In this document: one piece after another, positions 25,569-34,233 of the stretch
How positions within the stretch are numbered: the stretch's first letter is position 1
Layout: each line of letters begins with the position of its first letter
NCBI RefSeq assembly: GCF_030070105.1
Contig: NZ_JASJOO010000003.1
Coordinates: 667,155-731,154 of the forward strand
DNA length: 64,000 bases
Origin: Bermanella sp. WJH001
GTDB taxonomy: Bacteria > Pseudomonadota > Gammaproteobacteria > Pseudomonadales > Oceanobacteraceae
Reading direction: 5' to 3'
The notes under the pieces: model-generated
What the model saw: the letters and a program-made list of their open reading frames with translations, nothing else
Told to the model about the DNA's origin: nothing
The model's database searches: none
Program-made: the position numbers and the translations under genes

Positions 25569-27827
25569 CTACAACTGACCGTATTTAGTGCGTAAACGCT
25601 GACGTATGGTTTCAGCTGCGGTGTTAAATACAAAGGTAAATAAGAACAGTACAAAACCCGTTAGGAACAGGATTCGATAATGGCTACTGGCCACTTCGGA
25701 TTCTGGAATTTCCACTGCAATGTTTGCAGCCAGGGTACGCATGCCTTCAAAAATATTCATATCGGTAATCGGTGTATTACCCGTGGCCATTAATACGATC
25801 ATGGTTTCACCAACGGCTCGACCTAAACCGATCATCAACGCCGAGAAAATACCAGGGCTTGCCGTTGGTAAAACCACTTTAACCATGGTTTGCCAAGGTG
25901 TCGCACCTAACGCAAGAGAGCCGTAACTTAATGATTTAGGCACACTAAAGATGGCATCTTCTGCAATAGAGAAAATAGTTGGAATAACCGCAAAACCCAT
26001 CGCCAAACCAACAATCAACGCATTACGCTGACTAAAGCTCACACCTAAATCGTTGTTTAACCAAGTGGTCATCGAGCCGCCAAAGAATAAACTTTCAAGG
26101 GCTGGGCTAAATTGAATGGCCACATAGACCGCAAGAATAATCACAGGGATTAATAAAATTGAGTCCCAACCATCAGGTACTGCATGACGAATTTTTGCGG
26201 GTAGATTCACCCAGGTAAAACCAAAGACCAACATCGCAATGGGCACAACAATCATCATGATAAAAATGCCCAGTAAATTATTTTCAATAAAGGGTGCTAG
26301 TGCTAAACCCGCTAAGAAACCTAAGATTACTGTTGGTAAGGCTTCCATTAATTCGATGATGGGTTTCACTTTACGGCGCAATGCCGGTGCCATGAAATAA
26401 GCGGTGTAAATTGCACCGGCAATGGCTAACGGTGCTGCCAGCAACATGGCATAAAACGCGCCTTTTAGTGTGCCAAATGCAAGTGGTACTAATGAATATT
26501 TAGGTTCAAAGTCAGATGACGATGAAGAGCTCTGCCAAGTGTATGCTGGTTTTTCATAACCTTCGTACCACACTTCATCCCACATAGATGTCCAAGAAAT
26601 TTCTGGGTGCTCGTTATCCACTTTAAAGTGAGTAATCTTGCCGTCTTCGGTTTCAATTAATAAATCTTTTGCGCGAGGGCTGATGGTTAAATTTACAATT
26701 TCACTATCAACTAATTTTTCATTATATAAAGTGCGATGAGCAGTACTGTGAAAGATAGCAACCTGACCTTCAACACCGGCCACAAAAAAACCTTTACGGC
26801 GTTGCTCTGTTGAAATGGCTTTTACTTCTCCGTGCTGCATTTCAAATTCGCGTACTTGTTGTAAACGCCATTTTTCATCTTTACGCGCCATAAACCATTG
26901 GCTGATTTGGCCAGTACTTGTACCAATTAATAATGAATTTTCACCCAGTAACATTTCTAAACTGGTAATAATGCCCACATCATCTAATGCTACGGTTTGC
27001 TCTAACGTGCCACGATCTAGATTAATTACATGCAATAAACGCTGATCGGCCAGTACGAACATCCATTTCATACCTTGGTCAATTTCTACTTGATTAATTA
27101 ATCCAGAAATTTTTGGCAAGCTAATACTTTCAGATTCCAAAACAACTTCGTCACTTAAAAAATCCACTTCTTTATTAAAGCGAGTCACATGCAATAAACC
27201 GTCTGTATCTATTGCCGCAAGCACTAAGGCATCTTCACCATCACGTAAGGTGATGTTGTTTACTTTGGTTGGCTGATCAAAAATTTGTAATGGCGTCTCG
27301 CCGTATGGGAAGTCCACTTTTGGGGTAATTAAGCGAACATCATTTGGGTAAGTAATTCGATAATTATGCTTGGCGATAAACACGTCGCCGTCTTGATTTA
27401 CAAAGGCCATCTCACGAGAAGCTTGAGTGTTGATATCGTATGCGCTGATATCACCCTTTAATGGCAAACGGTATTGTTTAATGACACTGCCGTCGTTTAC
27501 GGCAAAAAATGTAAAGTCACCATTATTTTGAATGCGCAATGCCACTTCGGCTTGCTCTTCCATGGCTAACAATAAAGTAGGTGATGAAGCGGTCGACTGT
27601 TCACCTGGGATGTCATACTGCCCCAGTTTTTCTACATCAGCAGGCACAAACATGGGTGCCACTTCATAAAGTAGATAAAAGAAAATTAATAGCACAGCAC
27701 CAATGATGCTTAAGCCACCAACGGCGATACCACTTTTTGCAAGCTGGTCTTTAATCGCACGACCTTTACGATGACGTCGTAAGGCAGGCGTATCGAAATT
27801 TATTTCTGGTGTCGAAGGCGTACTCAT
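25569..27827 (-). CDS. pstC: phosphate ABC transporter permease PstC (long form)
   Basis: A 752-residue permease. After the first helix (about residues 38-60) comes a periplasmic region of about 400 residues that is rich in beta strands and resembles a beta-propeller (VLADQRLLHVINLDRGTLEQ, LLIGTSTGQISQWFMARKDE, GFFVAGVEGQVAIFHSTAHR). The permease domain covers about 455-750 with the EAA loop (AEDAIFSVPKSLSYGSLALG). E. coli PstC has 319 residues, so this is a much enlarged form. The ATG at 27827 is chosen over 27878 by homology to the short charged N-terminus. Confidence 0.93.
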   Translation of the reverse strand: MSTPSTPEINFDTPALRRHRKGRAIKDQLAKSGIAVGGLSIIGAVLLIFFYLLYEVAPMFVPADVEKLGQYDIPGEQSTASSPTLLLAMEEQAEVALRIQNNGDFTFFAVNDGSVIKQYRLPLKGDISAYDINTQASREMAFVNQDGDVFIAKHNYRITYPNDVRLITPKVDFPYGETPLQIFDQPTKVNNITLRDGEDALVLAAIDTDGLLHVTRFNKEVDFLSDEVVLESESISLPKISGLINQVEIDQGMKWMFVLADQRLLHVINLDRGTLEQTVALDDVGIITSLEMLLGENSLLIGTSTGQISQWFMARKDEKWRLQQVREFEMQHGEVKAISTEQRRKGFFVAGVEGQVAIFHSTAHRTLYNEKLVDSEIVNLTISPRAKDLLIETEDGKITHFKVDNEHPEISWTSMWDEVWYEGYEKPAYTWQSSSSSSDFEPKYSLVPLAFGTLKGAFYAMLLAAPLAIAGAIYTAYFMAPALRRKVKPIIELMEALPTVILGFLAGLALAPFIENNLLGIFIMMIVVPIAMLVFGFTWVNLPAKIRHAVPDGWDSILLIPVIILAVYVAIQFSPALESLFFGGSMTTWLNNDLGVSFSQRNALIVGLAMGFAVIPTIFSIAEDAIFSVPKSLSYGSLALGATPWQTMVKVVLPTASPGIFSALMIGLGRAVGETMIVLMATGNTPITDMNIFEGMRTLAANIAVEIPESEVASSHYRILFLTGFVLFLFTFVFNTAAETIRQRLRTKYGQL

Positions 27828-27919
27828 AATTCGCTTTATCACTTTGTTAGCTAAAACGGCTGGCCATTGTAACGGCATTGCCTGAGGTTATATACATAAC
27901 GGGAAATCAAATACGCTAA

Positions 27920-27937
27920 CGGGGGACAAGTCCCCCG
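27920..27937 (-). promoter_or_regulatory. hairpin between pstS and pstC
   Basis: A perfect inverted repeat CGGGGGAC / GTCCCCCG with almost no loop, 33 bases after the pstS stop codon. No T-run follows on the minus strand. Such hairpins commonly protect the mRNA of the abundant binding protein or lower read-through into the transporter genes. Confidence 0.6.
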
Positions 27938-27970
27938 AGCGTTTTACTACATGATCAATAGCTTTGTGTA

Positions 27971-28936
27971 TTACAAACCTAATCCTTGTAACGTTTTCTT
28001 AACTACTTTTGCAGGTAGTGGGATGTAACCGTCTTTTGCCACAATGCCTTGACCTTGTTGAGACAAAATCATTCTTAGGAATTCACGCTCAATTGGCGCC
28101 AATTCTTTATTAGGCTTTTTGTTCACATAAACGTACAAGAAACGAGAAAGCGGGTAGCTGCCGTTTACTGCGTTTTCAGGGGTTGCAGAAACATAGTTAC
28201 CGCCTTTTTTAGATAAAGGCACAGCACGTACGCTTGAAGTTTGGTAACCCATACCAGAGTAACCTACACCATTTAGAGAAGACGATACCGCCTGCACAAC
28301 AGACGCAGAACCTGGTTGTTCTTTCACCGTGTTTTTAAAGTCACCTTTACAAAGGGCAGTCTTTTTGAAGTAACCGTAAGTACCGGATACAGAGTTACGA
28401 CCGTAAAGCTCAACTTTTTTACCGCTCCAAGCGCCTGTTAAGCCAGCATCGCCCCAAGTATCAATAGACTTAGCCACACCACATTTACGAGTACGAGAGA
28501 AGATGGCATCTACTTCTTTCATATCTAGGCCTTTAAGTGGGTTATCTTTGTTTACAAATACCGCAAGGGCATCAATAGCAACAGGTACAGCAGTTGGCTT
28601 GTAACCAAATTTATTTTCGAAAGACTCAATCTCTTTGTCTTTCATTTTACGGCTCATTGGGCCTAGGTTTGAGGTACCTTCGGTTAGCGCTGGTGGCGCA
28701 GTTGAAGAGCCAGCCGCTTGAATTTGAATATTTACGTTAGGGTACTGACGCTTAAATTCTTCAGCCCATAACGTCATCATGTTCGCTAGGGTGTCAGAAC
28801 CCACACTTGATACATTGCCTGATACGCCACTTGCTTTAGCGTAAGTTGGAATGTCTGCATCAACGGCGGCTATGGCTGGTAAGCTGATTGTGCTTGCCAC
28901 TAAGCTAATGGATGCAAGTAGTTTTGTTAGTTTCAT
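27971..28936 (-). CDS. pstS: phosphate-binding protein PstS
   Basis: A 321-residue periplasmic binding protein. The signal peptide ([24 protein letters not shown]) is followed by [20 protein letters not shown] and the phosphate-binding [11 protein letters not shown]. Further conserved parts are [11 protein letters not shown] and [14 protein letters not shown]. It captures phosphate for PstCAB. A strong ribosome binding site (AAGGAGAG) precedes the ATG, which fits high expression, and a Pho box lies about 60 bases upstream. It is the first gene of pstSCAB-phoU. Confidence 0.96.
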   Translation of the reverse strand: MKLTKLLASISLVASTISLPAIAAVDADIPTYAKASGVSGNVSSVGSDTLANMMTLWAEEFKRQYPNVNIQIQAAGSSTAPPALTEGTSNLGPMSRKMKDKEIESFENKFGYKPTAVPVAIDALAVFVNKDNPLKGLDMKEVDAIFSRTRKCGVAKSIDTWGDAGLTGAWSGKKVELYGRNSVSGTYGYFKKTALCKGDFKNTVKEQPGSASVVQAVSSSLNGVGYSGMGYQTSSVRAVPLSKKGGNYVSATPENAVNGSYPLSRFLYVYVNKKPNKELAPIEREFLRMILSQQGQGIVAKDGYIPLPAKVVKKTLQGLGL

Positions 28937-28994
28937 TGCTCTCTCCTTTTGGAGTAGTTCACTTTAAGTACGCCGCCTAATATATTTCACATAT

Positions 28995-29012
28995 GTGACA
29001 GTAATATTACAG
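28995..29012 (-). promoter_or_regulatory. Pho box upstream of pstS
   Basis: Read on the minus strand: CTGTAAT-ATTA-CTGTCAC, two 7-mers with a 4-base spacer. A further half-site ATGACAGTCTGT overlaps its upstream side. This points to PhoB activation of the pst operon. Confidence 0.85.
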
Positions 29013-29166
29013 ACTGTCATACAAGCGTTTACCACTCAACTTGGCGGGATATCTCCACTTGCGCCGCAACCCTGCATGAATACTGAGGTTTAGCCTCTTT
29101 TAAAGGCAACACTTGATTAAAAACATGGTTATAATGCCGAGCAATTTTTACTAATCAGCTGCTTTT

Positions 29167-29685
29167 ATGACATCCATCCAGCTTTATATCGAAACGCTCA
29201 TTACCCGCATTGGCTTGGCAACTCGCTATTTAGGGTTAATTCTTGTGATTAACACAGCACTGGTTGTGGCATTGCGTTATTTATTTAATTGGTCCCCCAT
29301 CGCCCTACAAGAAACCATGACGTACCTGCATGCCAGCTTATTTATGCTGGGTGCTGCTTATACCCTGCAGCAGGACGGCCATGTGCGCGTGGATGTTTTT
29401 TATCAGCACATGAGTGAACGAAAACAACACATAGTAAACTTAATGGGTACCCTATTTTTACTGCTGCCAACGTGTGCCTTTATTTTTATTATTTGTTTGC
29501 CTTATGTCAGCAGCAGCTTTGCCATGGGCGAGCGCAGCATCGAAGGCAATGGCCTACCTTTTTTATACCTGCTTAAAAGCCTGTTATTAATACTGCCTGT
29601 TTTATTAAGCCTACAAGGTATTGCCAACCTTATTCGTCACGGTCTCGCCTTACAGCAACTGGCCAACACACAGGAGGGCAAATAA
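29167..29685 (+). CDS. TRAP transporter small permease (DctQ-type)
   Basis: A 172-residue membrane protein with four predicted helices. It contains the typical pattern LRYLFNWSPIALQETMTYLH and GAAYTLQQDGHVRVDVFYQH of DctQ subunits. It pairs with the large permease, which starts directly after the stop codon. TRAP systems import organic acids with sodium, using a periplasmic binding protein. The binding protein here (32531-33616) is on the other strand 1.5 kb away. Confidence 0.92.
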   Translation: MTSIQLYIETLITRIGLATRYLGLILVINTALVVALRYLFNWSPIALQETMTYLHASLFMLGAAYTLQQDGHVRVDVFYQHMSERKQHIVNLMGTLFLLLPTCAFIFIICLPYVSSSFAMGERSIEGNGLPFLYLLKSLLLILPVLLSLQGIANLIRHGLALQQLANTQEGK

Positions 29686-31053
29686 ATGGAATTCATGCCT
29701 TTTATTATGTTCATCGCCGTATGCGCCGTATTAATGCTGGGTTACCCAGTGGCGTTTACCTTATCGGGCGTGGCTTTAATGTTTGCCTTACTAGGCACCG
29801 TCACTGGGCAGTTTGACGGTGCTTTTTTAGAAGCCCTGCCCAACCGCTTGTTTGGCATTATGAGCAACCAGCTACTCATTGCAGTACCTCTGTTTGTGTT
29901 CATGGGCATCATGCTAGAAAAGAGCAAGATCGCTGAGAACCTGCTTAAAACCATGGGCGGCTTGTTTGGGTCAATGCGCGGTGGTTTGGCCATCTCTGTT
30001 ATTTTGGTGGGCATGCTGCTGGCCGCCAGCACCGGCATCATAGGTGCCACCGTTGTCACCATGGGGGTGATTACACTGCCCACCATGCTAAAAAACAATT
30101 ACAGCCCAGCGTTAGCCACTGGCACCATTTGCGCCACGGGTACACTGGGGCAAATCATCCCACCTTCTATGGCCCTTATTTTATTGGCTGACGTGCTTTC
30201 TAGTGCGTACCAACAAGCCCAATTAAAAATGGGCATATTCAGCCCAGAGACCATCTCGGTGGCTGACTTATTTATGGGTGCATTGATTCCAGGTTTGATT
30301 TTGGTTGCGGCGTATATCATTTATGTATTGGTACTAGCATGGTTAAAACCAGAAACCGCACCGGCCATGGCGCAAACCGATGACAACGCCAGCTGGATGC
30401 AAGCCATTAAACAAATGGCCCCACCGTTACTGCTCATTATCGCCGTACTGGGTAGCATTTTGAGTGGCATTGCTACCCCGACAGAAGCCGCGGGGGTAGG
30501 GGCCATTGGTGCAACCTTGTTGGCATTTTTAAACAACAGCCTGAGCATGAAACAGCTAAAAGAAACCATGGATGGCACCTTAAATGTGAGCGCCATGGTG
30601 TTTATGATTTTCTTTGGTGCGGCGGTATTCTCGTTAGTGTTCCGTGGTTATGGTGGTGATGAATTAGTTGAAGGCTTTTTCCAAGACATGCCTGGTGGCG
30701 TGATTGGTGCCACCATTGTGGTGATGGTGGTGATCTTTTTCTTAGGTTTTATTTTAGACTTTATCGAAATCACTTTCGTAGTGGTGCCCATTGTAGCCCC
30801 AGCCTTGCTGGCCATGGGCTTAGACCCTGTTTGGTTAGGCATTATGATTGCCATTAATTTGCAAACCAGCTTCTTAACGCCGCCTTTTGGTTTTGCCTTG
30901 TTCTACTTAAGAGGCGTCGCCGGTGACGCTGTTAAGAGCTTGGATATTTATAAAGGGGTGATGCCATTTATTGTTATTCAACTATTGGTTCTAATATTGC
31001 TAGCTTGTATACCAGAGCTGGCCACTTGGTTGCCTGATCAAATTTATAATTAA
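29686..31053 (+). CDS. TRAP transporter large permease (DctM-type)
   Basis: A 455-residue integral membrane protein with about 12 helices, the ion-coupled transport subunit of a TRAP system. Conserved segments include LIAVPLFVFMGIMLEKSKIA, STGIIGATVVTMGVITLPTM, GTLGQIIPPSMALILLADVL, and ATPTEAAGVGAIGA. Length is near the family average (about 430). It is translationally coupled to the small permease, with a ribosome binding site (GGAGGG) inside the end of that gene. Confidence 0.95.
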   Translation: MEFMPFIMFIAVCAVLMLGYPVAFTLSGVALMFALLGTVTGQFDGAFLEALPNRLFGIMSNQLLIAVPLFVFMGIMLEKSKIAENLLKTMGGLFGSMRGGLAISVILVGMLLAASTGIIGATVVTMGVITLPTMLKNNYSPALATGTICATGTLGQIIPPSMALILLADVLSSAYQQAQLKMGIFSPETISVADLFMGALIPGLILVAAYIIYVLVLAWLKPETAPAMAQTDDNASWMQAIKQMAPPLLLIIAVLGSILSGIATPTEAAGVGAIGATLLAFLNNSLSMKQLKETMDGTLNVSAMVFMIFFGAAVFSLVFRGYGGDELVEGFFQDMPGGVIGATIVVMVVIFFLGFILDFIEITFVVVPIVAPALLAMGLDPVWLGIMIAINLQTSFLTPPFGFALFYLRGVAGDAVKSLDIYKGVMPFIVIQLLVLILLACIPELATWLPDQIYN

Positions 31054-31205
31054 GTTTGCCGGTGCCATTTATTGTGACTTGTTCACATTTCACCCCATGA
31101 GTTTCCGCTTATTCATGGGTTTGTGACCAACAACAATGTGTTCACTTGTATTGCAAAACTAATGGGAGTAAAACGGCTCCCATCAATAAACATAATAAGA
31201 TTCTC

Positions 31206-31604
31206 ATGACTGACTACACCGAAGACGCACCGCTTCCAAACGGCAGATTGACCCTGCGCATTATTCCCACCCAAGCCGATTGCAATGCCAATGGCGATGT
31301 TTCTGGTGGCTGGGTTTTAGGCAAAATGGACGCCGCCGCAGAAGATACCGCCCGCATGATTTCCAAAGGCCGTGTCACCATGGTGGCCAGTGAAGGCACC
31401 GCATTTTTATCCCCAGTAAAATCCGGCAACGCCATTTGTTGTTATACCAAGGTAAAAGAAATTGGCCGCACTTCGATTCATGTGCAAGTAGAGGTGTGGA
31501 GTCAAAACACCTATTACGATGAGCTCACCAAGGTATGTGATTCAACGTTTGTATATGTGGCTATGGATGATAATGGACGTATCAGGCAGGTGCCGCAGGA
31601 TTGA
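31206..31604 (+). CDS. acyl-CoA thioesterase (YciA family)
   Basis: A 132-residue hotdog-fold enzyme that hydrolyses acyl-CoA thioesters. Family marks are the N-terminal TLRIIPTQADCNANGDVSGG, the catalytic-region GGWVLGKMDAAAEDTARM, and CYTKVKEIGRTSIHVQVEVW. The ATG at 31206 gives the usual YciA length; an upstream start at 31146 would run across a hairpin (ATGGGAG/CTCCCAT, 31162-31183). It ends directly at a heptamer repeat array. Confidence 0.9.
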   Translation: MTDYTEDAPLPNGRLTLRIIPTQADCNANGDVSGGWVLGKMDAAAEDTARMISKGRVTMVASEGTAFLSPVKSGNAICCYTKVKEIGRTSIHVQVEVWSQNTYYDELTKVCDSTFVYVAMDDNGRIRQVPQD

Positions 31605-31674
31605 GTCAGATGTCAGATGTCAGATGTCAGATGTCAGATGTCAGATGTCAGATGTCAGATGTCAGATGTCAGAT
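31605..31674. repeat. heptamer tandem repeat (GTCAGAT)x10
   Basis: Ten perfect tandem copies of GTCAGAT begin on the base after the thioesterase stop codon and end 15 bases before the terminator stem. The reverse complement of the unit, in the phase CATCTGA, differs by one base from the CATCTCA units at 1924-1958. Confidence 0.97.
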
Positions 31675-31688
31675 GCTAACAGAAAAGT

Positions 31689-31717
31689 AAACGGGAGCTA
31701 AAAGCTCCCGTTTTTTT
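31689..31717 (+). terminator. terminator after thioesterase gene
   Basis: Stem AAACGGGAGCT / AGCTCCCGTTT followed by T's. It can also serve the convergent lipoprotein gene. Confidence 0.9.
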
Positions 31718-31761
31718 ATTATTGATTTATAAGGATGATCAATCATACAAGTTAAGCAATC

Positions 31762-32484
31762 TCAATCTAAAGGTCCACTTGTATTTTCCTTTTCATCAAA
31801 GACCTGTAATGGTAATTCATCACTAAACCTTATAACAAACGAGCCATCCTCAGCATCTAACTCATCATATGCAACAACATGAATGTTAAAACTATTTCCA
31901 TCACCAAAAACTTTCGGGGTCGCGTTAAAGTTAAAGCTAACCGTTCCAATGCCTTTTTCAGTTACTTTATGTATTTCATCTGCTAAACGGAAGCTATCAG
32001 AGGTAACGCTATATCCTACCTCTATAATAATAGAATCCTGGCTCGCTAAACGATAATCTGCCGTCACACTAAAATTGGTATATTCACCTTCTTGTACTGC
32101 TAAGGGGGTAATTGTTTTAATTTCAATGACGTCATTTATACAAACACTAGGAATTTCATCAACCTGCGTTAACTGCATGACTGCAACATCAAAATTAAAT
32201 ATTAAAGTATCGCCTGTGCGTTGCAGGGTACCAGCGTCAGAATAACCACCATTTTGATAAATGAAATCATTGCCCTCTATTTCAATATTTAAATCCGTAT
32301 CAAGTTGATAACCATCATGAATCGTACAACTATAAATGTTGACGTTTTTACTCTCTGTTACTTGATAGTATTTATCTGAAGATCTCTCGTACCAATTACC
32401 AGTATAATCACTGTTTTTATCAGTTGAGCCGCATCCAGATAGCACGGCGAACATTAATATAAATGGGGGTTTAATAAACTGCAT
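31762..32484 (-). CDS. lipoprotein of unknown function
   Basis: A 240-residue protein with a lipoprotein signal (MQFIKPPFILMFAVLSGCGS; lipobox LSGC). The mature part is beta-rich: an N-terminal part resembling small lipocalin-like or META-like beta proteins (YTGNWYERSSDKYYQVTESK), then a C-terminal immunoglobulin-like part (TPLAVQEGEYTNFSVTADYR). No family is recognised with confidence. It lies between the thioesterase and the TRAP binding-protein gene, both possibly independent of it. Confidence 0.7.
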   Translation of the reverse strand: MQFIKPPFILMFAVLSGCGSTDKNSDYTGNWYERSSDKYYQVTESKNVNIYSCTIHDGYQLDTDLNIEIEGNDFIYQNGGYSDAGTLQRTGDTLIFNFDVAVMQLTQVDEIPSVCINDVIEIKTITPLAVQEGEYTNFSVTADYRLASQDSIIIEVGYSVTSDSFRLADEIHKVTEKGIGTVSFNFNATPKVFGDGNSFNIHVVAYDELDAEDGSFVIRFSDELPLQVFDEKENTSGPLD

Positions 32485-32530
32485 TTTTATCCTTAAAAAT
32501 ATAAAAAGGGGGCTACTCTAGCCCCAATCA

Positions 32531-33616
32531 TTACTGGCTGCGCGCATTCAAATACGCTTGCTCAGAAATTTTGTGATACTGCACCACATTATCTCTATAA
32601 GCCTTAAACGACTCATACACTTTTTTGCTCATTGGGTCTTTAGCGGCCAGCTCTTCTAACACCTCAACCGATAAACCTTTTAATTTTTGTAATACATCAT
32701 CTGGGTAGGCACGTACTTCAACACCGTGTTTTTTAACGAGCTCTTGTAGGGCTTGGTTATTACGTGAGGTGTATTCATCTAACATGTCTTGATTGGCGGC
32801 GCGAGAAGCTACTTTAACAATGGCTTGTAAATCTTTTGGTAAAGCTTCAAATGCTGCTTTGTTGACTGTGTATTCCATCATAGAACCCGGCTCATGCCAG
32901 CCTGGGTAATAATAAAATTTTGCCGCTTTATACAAACCAAATGCTAAGTCATTGTATGGGCCCACCCATTCGGTGGCATCGATGGCGCCAGTTTGTAGTG
33001 CAGTAAATAATTCAGCACCGGGTAATGTTACCGGTGTGCCACCTGCACGTTGCAATACTTCACCACCTAAACCAGGCATACGCATTTTTAAACCGTCTAA
33101 ATCTTTTAGGTTATTAATTTCTTTATTAAACCAACCACCCATTTGCACACCTGTGTTACCACCGGCTAACGGGATTAAATTAAATGGTGCGTACACTTCT
33201 TGCCATAATTCCATGCCGCCACCGTAATGAATCCAACCATGCATTTCTTGTGCGGTTAAACCAAACGGTACCGATGTAAAAAATTGCGCAGCAGGCGCTT
33301 TGCCTTTCCAGTAATAAGCGCCGCTGTGACCCATTTGTGCGGTGCCACGAGACACCGCATCAAACACTTCAAGTGCTGGCACCAGTTGCCCTGCACCATA
33401 GACTTTGATTTTTAAACGCCCAGCAGACATTTCATCTACCATGTTGGCAAATTTTTCTGGGCCGGTGCCTAAACCTGGGAAGTTCTTTGGCCAGCTGGTC
33501 ACCATTTTCCATTCAAAGGTTTGTTGTGGCTCTGCATTTTTTGTTGCGGTTTCGTTGGCTTTTTCACCGCAGGCGCTTAGCAAGATTGCTAATACACCCA
33601 TCAAAATTAATTTCAT
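32531..33616 (-). CDS. TRAP transporter substrate-binding protein (DctP/TakP-type)
   Basis: A 361-residue periplasmic binding protein with a lipobox (ILMGVLAILLSACGEK), so it is membrane-tethered. Family signs: FEWKMVTSWPKNFPGLGTGP, VFDAVSRGTAQMGHSGAYYW, and GLKMRMPGLGGEVLQRAGGT, the segment with the carboxylate-binding Arg. GAIDATEWVGPYND resembles the 2-oxoacid/lactate-binding TakP group, so a 2-oxo or hydroxy acid is a likely but unproven ligand. It probably serves the DctQM permeases at 29167-31053 although it is encoded on the opposite strand. Confidence 0.9.
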   Translation of the reverse strand: MKLILMGVLAILLSACGEKANETATKNAEPQQTFEWKMVTSWPKNFPGLGTGPEKFANMVDEMSAGRLKIKVYGAGQLVPALEVFDAVSRGTAQMGHSGAYYWKGKAPAAQFFTSVPFGLTAQEMHGWIHYGGGMELWQEVYAPFNLIPLAGGNTGVQMGGWFNKEINNLKDLDGLKMRMPGLGGEVLQRAGGTPVTLPGAELFTALQTGAIDATEWVGPYNDLAFGLYKAAKFYYYPGWHEPGSMMEYTVNKAAFEALPKDLQAIVKVASRAANQDMLDEYTSRNNQALQELVKKHGVEVRAYPDDVLQKLKGLSVEVLEELAAKDPMSKKVYESFKAYRDNVVQYHKISEQAYLNARSQ

Positions 33617-33664
33617 TCACGTATCTCCTTTTTATTTTAGTTTTATGTTTTTAATCATTTTTTT

Positions 33665-33730
33665 GTGGGAGGGCGCTTGCGCGCGATAAGTTTGGTCGAA
33701 TAAATTTATCGCGCGCAAGCGCCCTCCCAC
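33665..33730. repeat. REP-like palindrome pair (BIME-type)
   Basis: Two perfectly inverted 25-base arms, each reading GTGGGAGGGCGCTTGCGCGC from its outer end and closing with GATAA, are separated by 16 bases. The arm closely resembles the GTGGGAGCGGGCTTGC-type REP sequences of Pseudomonas. It lies between two minus-strand genes. Confidence 0.85.
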
Positions 33731-33737
33731 GTATGTA

Positions 33738-33956
33738 TTAGTCATCATCATGGCGAATTGATCCGCCTACATGGCCACCCATTAGAGAGTTAAATTTGAT
33801 TGTCTTTTTCGAAGAAATGACTACCAATCCTAATAATATACACATCAATTCGATGAGTTTCCCATCACCAGATATCAAAGCGCCCAGCATCAGCACACAA
33901 ATACCACCCGCCAATAAGGTCAAGCCAACAAAGGTTTTTATGTTTTCTATCTTCAT
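33738..33956 (-). CDS. small two-helix membrane protein
   Basis: A 72-residue protein with two hydrophobic helices (VGLTLLAGGICVLMLGALIS and LIELMCILLGLVVISS) and a glycine/histidine/aspartate-rich tail. The ATG at 33956 is preceded by AGGGAAG, better than the upstream ATG at 33977. Function is unknown. It is enclosed by REP-like elements on both sides. Confidence 0.55.
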   Translation of the reverse strand: MKIENIKTFVGLTLLAGGICVLMLGALISGDGKLIELMCILLGLVVISSKKTIKFNSLMGGHVGGSIRHDDD

Positions 33957-34065
33957 ATGTACTTCCCTGTGTGACATGTACTATTGATTGGTTTCTAAAA
34001 CCATTTATGTGGATATAAGGGTAATCACTGTCTATCGTTTCGTAGGGATTCTAATTAGTTCTTTG

Positions 34066-34094
34066 TTATCGCGCGCGGGGCGCGACTCCTACAG
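34066..34094 (-). repeat. single REP-like element
   Basis: On the minus strand it reads CTGTAGGAGTCGCGCC...GCGCGATAA. It shares the GTAGGAG start and GCGCGATAA end of the REP-like pair at 33665-33730 and folds on itself through GCGCG/CGCGC. Confidence 0.65.
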
Positions 34095-34122
34095 TTAACG
34101 CCTGACGTAGAAGCGTTATTGA

Positions 34123-34228
34123 GGAAGCTTAGGCAAGGCAAAGATTATATTTAGCGAGGCGCGTAGCAGCGCTACGTAACGAGTTAAATATAATCTTTAA
34201 CACAGCATAAGCGACGCAAATAGCTTCC
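34123..34228. repeat. nested inverted repeat downstream of uvrD
   Basis: Three nested arm pairs: GGAAGCT (34123) / AGCTTCC (34222), AAAGATTATATTTA (34140) / TAAATATAATCTTT (34185), and CGTAGC (34162) / GCTACG (34171). Together they form one long imperfect hairpin of 106 bases with no reading frame. It could be a small MITE-like element or a 3' structure of the uvrD mRNA. It has no T-run. Confidence 0.75.
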
Positions 34229-34233
34229 CAAAG

